Made by a program: the position numbers and the translations under genes. Shown here piece after piece: positions 53,311-59,846 of a stretch of 60,400 bases of DNA. The first letter of the stretch is position 1. The number at the start of each line of letters is the position of its first letter. The notes under the pieces are model-generated. The model was given only the letters and a program-made list of their open reading frames with translations, did not search any database and was not told the origin of the DNA. Source of the stretch: Gemmatimonadales bacterium (GTDB taxonomy: Bacteria; Gemmatimonadota; Gemmatimonadetes; Palauibacterales; Palauibacteraceae); the NCBI GenBank assembly GCA_009841005.1, contig VXMR01000124.1, positions 1 through 60,400 on the forward strand, written 5' to 3'.

Positions 53311-53450
53311 TGGTTCATGCTGCGCCGGCCCCGCACCTAGCGCGCACCCTGTTACGCTATCCGGTGTTGAAAGGGCGGCAGGTCAAGAAACGGGGGACGC
53401 CCGGCCCGAGCCAGACGCCCCCCAAAGAGCGCGACCGGAACACCTGACCG

Positions 53451-53885
53451 TCAGTCCTCCTGGAACATGGCCCAGCCGTTCTCGTCGGCCAGCTGCGCCA
53501 AAGGTGTGTCCGGATCCTCGGGGAGACCCACGTTGCACGAGTCCTCTCCGATTCCCTTCCAGTCGCCGGTGGCGGCGTCGATGATGATCGGGAGCAGACC
53601 ACCGAGGAGGTCGAGCAGGACCCAGCCCGCACCGACGTTTGAACTCAGTTCGCACACCACATCCTCGTAGCCGTCCTTCCGGAAGATCACCGTGTGGGAA
53701 TCCTGGTTGTCGAGCGGCAGGGAGAGTGGCGTGACGCCGCGCATCGTCCCATCGATCCAGACCTCGGCCTGGGCGGGCGTCGAGGTCATCGCAATGGTTT
53801 TGACCTTGGTGTTGAACAGCGCTCCGCAGCCCGCAGTGGCGACGATGAGAATCAGCAATACGAGATGTTTCAACGTCCGGGACAT
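53451..53885 (-). CDS. PEGA-domain lipoprotein (passenger gene)
   Basis: The ATG at 53885, six bases after GGAGG, gives 144 residues. The signal (LVLLILIVATAGCGALF) has a lipobox. Residues 30-75 are a PEGA-like domain (MTSTPAQAEVWIDGTMRGVTPLSLPL then HTVIFRKDGYED). After that comes a hydrophobic turn (VLLDLLGGLLPIIIDAATGDWKG) and an acidic tail. PEGA domains bind surface or cell-wall components; the role here is unknown. The gene lies inside the inverted repeats, opposite to the transposase remnant, so it may be carried by the element. Confidence 0.8.
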   Translation of the reverse strand: MSRTLKHLVLLILIVATAGCGALFNTKVKTIAMTSTPAQAEVWIDGTMRGVTPLSLPLDNQDSHTVIFRKDGYEDVVCELSSNVGAGWVLLDLLGGLLPIIIDAATGDWKGIGEDSCNVGLPEDPDTPLAQLADENGWAMFQED

Positions 53886-54293
53886 CTGCAACCTCCGTCG
53901 CACGAGAGACGTGAAGGCCCGCTCGGATGGGAGTCGGGCCGTGTCACGATCGCACATGAGGCATGCAGAAAGCCCCGCCTGTTCACCGGGCCTCGGGGAG
54001 CTACCCCTCGGCGCTTGATCGGCTGTGGTATTCAGCGGGAGGCCCGACGCGGGGCCTCATGTGCTTCGTGACGATTCGGAAGGTACGGCTTGCTGCGGAT
54101 GCCGTCCACTCTCGTGTATAATCCCCACCAGTAACGGCACGCTGCGGCACATGATCGTGGGATCTGGAAGCCCGGGAGTCGGAGGAGTCAACGGGAAACA
54201 GTGAAGACGGCAGCCTGACGCGCTGACCTCGGCGAGGCGGGCGTCAGGTGAATACTGTACTTGTACACCCTGCAAGCTTACTTACGATATTTC
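53886..54293. other. Gene-free region with hairpins
   Basis: No gene is seen. The region contains a minus-direction terminator-like structure (CCCCG/CGGGG then TTT, about 53998-53969), a perfect stem GAGGCCC/GGGCCTC (54039-54058), the right inverted repeat, and a long nested stem CCTGACGC/GCGTCAGG (54214-54248) with an inner CCTC/GAGG. A perfect TATAAT on the plus strand (54117-54122) falls inside the inverted repeat. A small RNA from there to 54248 is possible but unproven. Confidence 0.4.
54108..54126 (-). repeat. Right terminal inverted repeat
   Basis: Read on the minus strand it is GGGGATTATACACGAGAGT, which differs from the left end by one base. It contains TATAAT on the plus strand, which could act as a -10 box for outward transcription. 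Confidence 0.75.
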
Positions 54294-54707
54294 TTAGCCA
54301 TCTCTCGGTTCCACAACATAAGTTAGTCGATAGTGGGCCTCATCTAGATCGAACGTCCTTTGACTTTCGCCTGCACCCGACTCGGAATCGTTGATCGTGG
54401 CCACACCGAGCAAATCGTGGTCATCCCCTATCCACGGTGTGTCTTCATCGTACAGTTCTACTCGAACATTGGTATCGAACGGTATGGCTTCCATCCCTCG
54501 CAAATCCCTCGTGTCCCCATTGTTCATGGACCAAACAGAAAAGCGATTTCCGTTGACTACCAGAAAGGCTTCATCCGCTCCACTATCCTCTGGTTCGATG
54601 CAATGCAGCGAAATCAACCGGAGTTGTACATCCACCTCTTGCGCGCTTATGGATGAGGTACTTAACGCTATTCCCACGAGCCCCAGAACAACGAGCGCCT
54701 GATTCAT
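54294..54707 (-). CDS. Small secreted protein, C2-like acidic loops, AT-rich gene
   Basis: The ATG at 54707 gives 137 residues; the first 23 are a Sec signal (MNQALVVLGLVGIALSTSSISAQ). The mature part has VDVQLRLISLHCIEPEDSGADEAFLVVNG, NGDTRDLRGMEAIPF and VELYDEDTPWIGDDHDLLGVATI. The last, an acidic loop between strands, resembles calcium-binding loops of C2 domains. I do not recognise a named family. The gene is clearly less GC-rich than most of the window and has its own AT-rich promoter, so it was probably acquired by transfer. Confidence 0.72.
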   Translation of the reverse strand: MNQALVVLGLVGIALSTSSISAQEVDVQLRLISLHCIEPEDSGADEAFLVVNGNRFSVWSMNNGDTRDLRGMEAIPFDTNVRVELYDEDTPWIGDDHDLLGVATINDSESGAGESQRTFDLDEAHYRLTYVVEPRDG

Positions 54708-54811
54708 GACCTTAGTCCTTTCTTGGAAGACGTTACGAGACACCCTTGCCAGGGGCCCTGCCGTGCTCGTTCTCAATCTCAGGCTCATGCGCGGGGTTGG
54801 GACAGATGTCG

Positions 54812-54833
54812 ATTATATGAATAAGATATTATA
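54812..54833 (-). promoter_or_regulatory. Double TATAAT promoter region of the secreted-protein gene
   Basis: On the minus strand two perfect TATAAT boxes lie at 54833-54828 and 54817-54812, in a short AT-rich stretch about 105-126 bases before the ATG at 54707. No strong -35 is seen for either; TTGACG lies further upstream. AT richness alone could produce these matches. Confidence 0.5.
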
Positions 54834-54915
54834 TTAGATGGTACAGAGACATTGTCGATAGGTGCGTCAACGCGAGGGAGAAGGGCGGGACAGCGGGCTG
54901 TCCGCAGGCCCCCGA

Positions 54916-55242
54916 TCAGCCTCCGGCGTCGGAGCGCGGTGCGTCGAGCAGGGGGGCGAAATGCTCGGAGGCGAAGGCGGCCAGAAGTTGGTCCGGGGGG
55001 ATGCGTTCAAGATCCAGGAGATTGCAGCCGGGCCACCGCTTCGCCTTCCGGCGGAGGGTTTCCCGCGGGAGTCCGAGTTGCGCGCCCACTTTCTTCCACT
55101 TTGCGCCGGCGGCGCGGAGTTGCAGCGCCCTGAGGATGGCGAGGGCGCCGAGGAACCGGTTGAGCGTCGTCCGGCCCCGGGCGCGGGCCCGAAACTGCTG
55201 AAACAACGGATTGCCCAACGCCAGAATCACGGCAAAAATCAC
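54916..55242 (-). CDS. Small helix-turn-helix protein, function unknown
   Basis: A 108-residue protein (GTG start at 55242). The middle reads LRALQLRAAGAKWKKVGAQLGLPRETLRRKAKRWPG, which has the shape of a helix-turn-helix of the transposase/homeodomain type, preceded by a helical RFLGALAIL and followed by PPDQLLAAFASEHFAPLL. No family name is certain. It lies between the secreted-protein gene and the protease gene, in a region with other mobile-element traces, so it may belong to such an element. Confidence 0.5.
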   Translation of the reverse strand: MIFAVILALGNPLFQQFRARARGRTTLNRFLGALAILRALQLRAAGAKWKKVGAQLGLPRETLRRKAKRWPGCNLLDLERIPPDQLLAAFASEHFAPLLDAPRSDAGG

Positions 55243-55539
55243 GTAAGTCTAACCAGGGCTGCACGATCTGCCACTCTTGCCGCTGGGACGGAGCAGGTAC
55301 CATCGTTCCAAGATATCCGGATTTGTAGTGATGAATGGCGGGAGTCTACACCGACAATTCCCGCCAGCGGTTGAGCGCTCAGAGCAGACCGCGCACGCGG
55401 GACGCTCCTTACTCCCAATCCCGCCGCCAACCACCGTGCGAACGCCGCTTGGATGGTGTGCTGGAGCCGGTCACCGGTCACACTGTCCTCGACCTCGACA
55501 TAAAGGCCGCGCTGGACTCAGCGTCCCAACGCTCAGCGG
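55243..55539. other. Intergenic region, nothing recognised
   Basis: I see no convincing gene, RNA or repeat here. Open frames exist on both strands but lack a start, ribosome site and protein-like text. It separates the HTH gene from the end of the restriction cassette. Confidence 0.4.
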
Positions 55540-56607
55540 TCAATCGAAGGTCTCGTACGGCACATGTACTCCTAGGTTCATTTCCTTGACCGCTTGCGCA
55601 ATGACGTGGGCAGGGATACCAGCGTAGTGCGGCGAAAATGGCGATGTGTCGAGGTATTGCCCTTCGATGACGTCGGTTGCCATGCCAACGACATACCCCT
55701 CGTCAGACACGATCGCACCTCCGCTGTTGCCTGGGCGAGCAATCGCCGAGTATAGGAAGAGGTCCGTGGCGGCGATCACGGAGACCGCGTCGTTGGTCAC
55801 CTCACCGCGCTGGACGATAAGGGGCGAGTTGCCGTCCTCCGTAGGCAGCGCGCACGGGAGCCGGGGATACCCGAACGTGTAGACCGTTTGCGTGACAAAC
55901 GGTTCCAAGAACGCAAGCCCTGCAACGGCGTGAAGCGGTTCTGTTACGCGCAGGACGGCAACATCGAGAGCCTCGTGCTCGACGATAGCCCTTGCTTCAA
56001 TCGCGATTTGATTGCCTTGGAAGCGTTGCGTCCGGTTGACCTCCATTCCCGAAACGACATGGCCGCACGTCAAGATGTGATGAGGGTCGAAGACGATTCC
56101 GCTACCGGCGCTGTCATCACCATCAGCGTTCTTGCCGGAGATTTGTACGATCGCGGGTGAAATCTGGCGGTGAAGGAATCGACCACCGAGTGTCTTTCCG
56201 AGCCAGAGCGTGCCCATGCTGCGTATCCTAGAGACCTCGCTCAGGGCATAGTAGCTCTTTGGAATCATGACGTAGCTTGAGTCTGCGCCGGGCATTTCGA
56301 CGAGGATGTTGTGCGCTGCCATTCGCCCAAGTAGGTGTCGCACTTGGTAGATGTGTTGGTCAGGTTCTTCCACACTGTTGGTAGCCTTCAGGAATTCCAT
56401 GAAGTCGCGACCTGACAAGGGAAGAATCGAGCCGGATGCCGGGACCTTTCCGATAACTTGGCAGCTCTCCCGGTAGTTTGCCGGAGAGAAAAACGCCCGA
56501 GCAGCAAGAGCGAGGGCCATCTCCTGATCCACATCCAGCGGGGCAAGCCTCGCGTATCGATCACGTGGCTCGGTTATAGTGGTTGATCGAGGTCGCCCAT
56601 GTGCCAT
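55540..56607 (-). CDS. Trypsin-like serine protease with N-terminal helical domain, restriction-cassette linked
   Basis: I take the ATG at 56607, 11 bases after the preceding gene, giving 355 residues (a longer start at 56649 overlaps that gene). Residues 150-340 are an S1-type protease: LTCGHVVSG (H183), ALDVAVLRV (D215) and ARPGNSGGAIVSDEG (S295) supply the triad. Residues 1-150 are predicted helical, have no signal peptide, and include LLGRMAAHNILVEMPG, which might be a winged-helix part. A cytoplasmic trypsin next to a methyltransferase and nuclease is not a housekeeping pattern. It may cleave a host or phage protein when the restriction system fails or senses infection (inference). Confidence 0.8.
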   Translation of the reverse strand: MAHGRPRSTTITEPRDRYARLAPLDVDQEMALALAARAFFSPANYRESCQVIGKVPASGSILPLSGRDFMEFLKATNSVEEPDQHIYQVRHLLGRMAAHNILVEMPGADSSYVMIPKSYYALSEVSRIRSMGTLWLGKTLGGRFLHRQISPAIVQISGKNADGDDSAGSGIVFDPHHILTCGHVVSGMEVNRTQRFQGNQIAIEARAIVEHEALDVAVLRVTEPLHAVAGLAFLEPFVTQTVYTFGYPRLPCALPTEDGNSPLIVQRGEVTNDAVSVIAATDLFLYSAIARPGNSGGAIVSDEGYVVGMATDVIEGQYLDTSPFSPHYAGIPAHVIAQAVKEMNLGVHVPYETFD

Positions 56608-56618
56608 GACGGTGTAGC

Positions 56619-57389
56619 CTAGCGCAATCGGTGCGGTGTGAGTTGCCACGTGCCTTCCATCCTACACACCCTCTTGTCGATGTTCGCCAACGTCACCTTC
56701 GCGTCGGATCTGTCGAGCTTCAGCGTGAAGTCCGGCGGGTCCTGGCCAATCGGAATCCCGATGGATGGGCCTTCCGGCTTGAACTTGGCACGAGGGACAT
56801 CGGCGACTTGAGCCAAGACGGAGGTTGGAATTCTGACCATTTCGTAGAACGCCTTCTTCCTGAACAGCCGCAGTTGAATGATGGCGTCCACCGTGGCCGT
56901 GTACTCCTCGAACAACCGCTTGGTCTTCTCTTCTCGGTAGGTCGCAATGCGAGCGTCTTGAATCCATGCCGCCTCGCACAACTTGGAAATGTGGAGTGAC
57001 CCTATTCGCAGATTCGCCGCCGCCGTGGACTTCAGGCTGATCCGCCGCCCGTCCAGCTCGACATCCCAGAAGCGCTGACCGGCGGGTGCCTTCCGAATCT
57101 CGTGGCCTCCGCTCCGCGCGGCGCGAATGAACGCCGCTTCAAACGAGTTGGTCGCCAGTGGTGCTCTCAGGAAGTAATGGTGGATGAGCAGTGTCGTTCG
57201 GAACTCCTTCTCGAATCGGGCGCTGAGGAATGGCGGGCGTGAGGCGAACGTGGGGTCGGAAGGAAGGGCCAGTCCGCCACGCTCGTCAGCGGACGGGAAG
57301 GCTGCGAAGGTACCGTCGCACGGCCCACGCATCGCTGCGAGCAGTTCGTCAAGGTATCTCTGTTCCGTGGGGTCCGGTGGGCTCGTCAT
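56619..57389 (-). CDS. Restriction-endonuclease-like protein (PD-(D/E)xK-type, putative type II)
   Basis: The ATG at 57389, overlapping the methyltransferase stop, gives 256 residues. A candidate nuclease core is FWDVELDGRRISLKS (D109 and S118-x-K120, in place of D/E-x-K), preceded by a helix with E84 (NSFEAAF) and followed by LHISKLCEAAWIQD. This order of segments reminds me of SmaI-type restriction enzymes, from memory only. It has no other similarity I can name. The position directly after dcm and vsr supports a nuclease partner of the methyltransferase. The recognition site is unknown. Confidence 0.72.
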   Translation of the reverse strand: MTSPPDPTEQRYLDELLAAMRGPCDGTFAAFPSADERGGLALPSDPTFASRPPFLSARFEKEFRTTLLIHHYFLRAPLATNSFEAAFIRAARSGGHEIRKAPAGQRFWDVELDGRRISLKSTAAANLRIGSLHISKLCEAAWIQDARIATYREEKTKRLFEEYTATVDAIIQLRLFRKKAFYEMVRIPTSVLAQVADVPRAKFKPEGPSIGIPIGQDPPDFTLKLDRSDAKVTLANIDKRVCRMEGTWQLTPHRLR

Positions 57390-58570
57390 GCCGCTTCGCG
57401 AACGAGATCGGAGACTTGTAGGCTCGTTCCGGCCAAGACGAGTGCTGGGATGCTGGGCCGCTCGTTCGTCAGGATCCAACGGCAGAGGTGCGCGAGCTGA
57501 TAGGAAATCAGCGGGGGAACCGCATCCCCGATATGACGGTAAGTGTTTGCCAGCGACGAGCCGTTGAACCGGTAGTTGTGGGGGAACCCGTTGAGGACTG
57601 CCATTTCCGCAACCGTGCAAAGCCGGTCCCGTTCCGGGTGGGCGTACCTCCCATTCCCGATATGGGCACACTCGCGCTTGATCGTAGGGGCGGGCCTGTC
57701 CCAAGCCATCCGACCGTAGACGTCCGGATAAGACCCGAATCTCTCGGCTGCCGCAATCCTCTTCATGGATCCGGTCAGCAGTTCTTCGGCTTCAGGATGG
57801 TCCAACAGGTCCATCCAAGAGCCGCCGTCACGGGGAATGGCGGCTAGTCGGCGCTTGACCGTTTCCGATCCGAATCCTGGGTAACGGTGGTCTGCGTCCT
57901 TCGCTCCCGAGGCGACCGAGAGCGCCCGACGAACCGTGCTGGCGCTTTCCTTCACGCTCCAGCCGTCCCACAAGCTCTCCAGCGTGTAGAGGGGCAGCCC
58001 TTCCCGGGCAGCGATGACGATGGCCCGCTCGCGGATTTGTGGGAGCCCGAACCGGCTTAGCATGTAGTTCCGCCCGTACACGCGGTAGCCGCTATCCTCC
58101 AGACATTCGCGGAAGGCGCGGTAGTGGTGCCGGAAGTTGCCGCGAATGAGTTCGCGCGCGTTCTCCATCACTACGATGTCTGCGTCCAGGGCCACCGCGA
58201 AGCCTGCGGCCTTGGGAACGAATCCGTTGCGGCAATCGTCCCGCAGGTGATTCCGGGGATTGGTTCGGGTGAAGCCCGTGCAAGGTGGACACACGCTCAA
58301 GACATTGACCGCGCGCTCGCCGATGCCCAAGACGCCGCGCACGTCGGTCGGAGCAACCTCCCCGAGGTCGATCCGCTTGGGGTCGATTCCGATGTTGTTT
58401 CGATAGGTGGTGTTGCACTGCAACCGCCCGTTGCCGGAAGTGGGCTTGCCGATCTCCGCATCGGCCGCGCCGATCATCTCGAATGCGCCGTGCGCCTTGA
58501 AGCCAAAGGACATACCCCCGGCCCCGGAGAACAGATCTACGACCGCAATCGGCTGGTCCGAACCCCTCAT
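57386..58570 (-). CDS. dcm: DNA (cytosine-5-)-methyltransferase
   Basis: A 394-residue C5 methyltransferase with ordered motifs: I DLFSGAGGMSFGF (12-24), IV VCPPCTGFTR with catalytic C97, VI VMENARELI (E136-N137), VIII QIRERAIVIA, and the final GDAVPPLISYQLA (motif X). The target-recognition region lies between motifs VIII and IX (about residues 185-330). It protects host DNA by methylating one cytosine in an unknown site. It overlaps vsr on one side and the endonuclease on the other (ATGA at both ends), so the cassette is translated as a unit. Confidence 0.95.
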   Translation of the reverse strand: MRGSDQPIAVVDLFSGAGGMSFGFKAHGAFEMIGAADAEIGKPTSGNGRLQCNTTYRNNIGIDPKRIDLGEVAPTDVRGVLGIGERAVNVLSVCPPCTGFTRTNPRNHLRDDCRNGFVPKAAGFAVALDADIVVMENARELIRGNFRHHYRAFRECLEDSGYRVYGRNYMLSRFGLPQIRERAIVIAAREGLPLYTLESLWDGWSVKESASTVRRALSVASGAKDADHRYPGFGSETVKRRLAAIPRDGGSWMDLLDHPEAEELLTGSMKRIAAAERFGSYPDVYGRMAWDRPAPTIKRECAHIGNGRYAHPERDRLCTVAEMAVLNGFPHNYRFNGSSLANTYRHIGDAVPPLISYQLAHLCRWILTNERPSIPALVLAGTSLQVSDLVREAA

Positions 58571-59004
58571 GGTGCGCCATTCCGGCTAGGATCGCGGGTT
58601 CGATCCACAGCGAGCCAAGAGGCGATACGATCCACCGCACCCGGTTGCCGTAGGTCACATTCCCACACCACAAGGACGCTCCACCCGCCCGCTTCAAGCT
58701 CGCCCCGGTTCTTGGCGTCGCGATCCTTGTTGCGGTCGATCTTCGCCTTCCAGAATGCTCGTCTGGTGGCAGGTAGTGAGCCTGACGGACACGCATGTCC
58801 GTGCCAAAAGCAGCCGTTGACGAAGATCACAGACTTCCGGGACGGGAATACGATGTCGGGGGTGCCCGGCAAATCGCGGCGATGCAGCCGGAATCGGTAG
58901 CCTCGGGCGTGTAGCTTTCTGCGAACGAGGAGTTCCGGCTTGGTGTTCTTGGAGCGAACCGCCGCCATCATCCTGCTCCGCTGCTCACGTGTTACGCGAT
59001 CCAC
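58567..59004 (-). CDS. vsr: Very-short-patch repair (Vsr) endonuclease
   Basis: A 145-residue Vsr protein. Clear marks are MMAAVRSKNTKPELLVRRKLHARGYRFRLH, LPGTPDIVF (catalytic aspartate), and VNGCFWHGHACP. Vsr nicks beside T:G mismatches that arise when 5-methylcytosine deaminates, so it repairs the damage caused by the neighbouring methyltransferase. Start GTG at 59004. It overlaps dcm by four bases, the usual Vsr-Dcm arrangement. Confidence 0.95.
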   Translation of the reverse strand: MDRVTREQRSRMMAAVRSKNTKPELLVRRKLHARGYRFRLHRRDLPGTPDIVFPSRKSVIFVNGCFWHGHACPSGSLPATRRAFWKAKIDRNKDRDAKNRGELEAGGWSVLVVWECDLRQPGAVDRIASWLAVDRTRDPSRNGAP

Positions 59005-59053
59005 GACTCAACCCCTCCGACCACCGACGCCTGCCGAGGGCCGTAGTAGCGTT

Positions 59054-59386
59054 TCACCGGCGACCCCTTGTCGGAGCGAACAGGACTTGTTGCGGGCCAT
59101 CATCGGTCACCGGCGAGACTCTTCCGTGACCGGCTTCCCGCTCAGCGGCCCGGATCAACTCGAAGCCAATCCGTCGGATCCGATCCCCGCGGAGCAGCAG
59201 GGCGTGACCGACTGCGCGGATGCTCTCGGCACGGGGCTTTCGGGTTCCGGCCTTCCATGCAGCGAGGGACTGCCAACTCAGGCCAGCGGACTCCATCATC
59301 TTTCTTCCCGAGTAGGAAGCGGCGTCGGCCGCTCTTGTCAGGAGAGACCTCAGGTCTGCGTCGTGGTTCAGCGGTTCGGGCTGCAA
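59054..59386 (-). CDS. HTH regulator of the restriction cassette (possible controller protein)
   Basis: I start at the TTG at 59386 because GGAGGAG lies six bases upstream; this gives 110 residues. The helix-turn-helix is in YSGRKMMESAGLSWQSLAAWKAGTRKPRAESI. The N-terminus is short and helical, and the C-terminus is charged. An open frame runs further upstream to 59464 but crosses two perfect dyads, which suits operator sequence rather than coding sequence. It ends 49 bp before vsr. A role as controller of the cassette fits but is inferred. Confidence 0.65.
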   Translation of the reverse strand: MQPEPLNHDADLRSLLTRAADAASYSGRKMMESAGLSWQSLAAWKAGTRKPRAESIRAVGHALLLRGDRIRRIGFELIRAAEREAGHGRVSPVTDDGPQQVLFAPTRGRR

Positions 59387-59409
59387 CAAGCTCCTCCAGA
59401 AAAGAAGTT

Positions 59410-59457
59410 GTAGATCAACATATCTACGAATCCCCCTGTAGACAAGAACTGCTACAG
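59410..59457. promoter_or_regulatory. Two perfect dyads upstream of the HTH gene, probable operators
   Basis: GTAGAT-CAACAT-ATCTAC (59410-59427) and CTGTAG-N10-CTACAG (59436-59457) are both perfect 6-bp dyads, centred 28 bp apart. They share the core TGTAG(A). They lie 24-71 bases before the TTG start. On the minus strand TAGATA with TTCTTG 16 bases before it could be a promoter overlapping them. Confidence 0.6.
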
Positions 59458-59464
59458 ACCGCAA

Positions 59465-59846
59465 CGGTGGTCGCGTCGGACGCTACGGGGATCGCCTCCG
59501 TAGCCTCGTCTCCATTCCTGCCCGTAGCTTTCTGGAGGGCGTTGGCGAAGGAGACGAGGATGAGTAGATCGCGTTCAGGAAGGTCAAGGCAATTCGTGCG
59601 CACCTACGCCTTCCTCTCCCCGCTGCGACCCGCAACACGTGAGGCTTGGCGGGGCGGTGGCCGGGGGGCATGGTGTCCCGGCTGACGCAGGGGTGACGGT
59701 AACCTTCCAAGCGGTGCCGATGACACGCCGCTGGCGGCCGCGTGCGGCCGGTTGGATACCTTCCGGGACAGCATGGGAAGACGTGAGATCGCAAGACGCA
59801 CTCCGCCGGTTGACTCGCCTCTGGGCCTGCCCTCACCGTACGGGGC
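59465..59846. other. Gene-free region between the cassette and the right-edge gene
   Basis: No gene is seen. A perfect stem GCTACGG/CCGTAGC (59482-59504, nine-base loop) lies at its left end, close to the two operator dyads, and could be a third site or a leader hairpin. The remainder is GC-rich and contains open frames that look like shadows only. It should hold the promoters of both divergent genes. Confidence 0.4.

Larger units (their letters stand above)
53003..54126. mobile_element. IS1595-derived element bounded by 19-bp inverted repeats, carrying a passenger gene
   Basis: GGGGATCATACACGAGAGT (53003-53021) is repeated in inverted form at 54108-54126 (GGGGATTATACACGAGAGT on the minus strand), 18 of 19 bases identical. 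Inside are a decayed IS1595-type transposase start (53078-53310) and a complete PEGA lipoprotein gene on the opposite strand. The 1,124-bp size suits this family. No 8-bp target duplication is seen at the outer edges (AAAAGAAA against ACCAGTAA), so the element is old or recombined. It can probably not move by itself; a full-length relative elsewhere could supply the enzyme (inference). Confidence 0.7.

Noticed and set aside
53199-53447. A separate 82-residue gene in the IS-like element
   Set aside because: Its first readable part continues the transposase zinc-ribbon region, so it is the shifted second part of that pseudogene.
54862-55374. Plus-strand open frame across the small HTH gene
   Set aside because: The text has no domain or hydrophobic pattern, and the minus-strand frame reads better as a helix-turn-helix protein.
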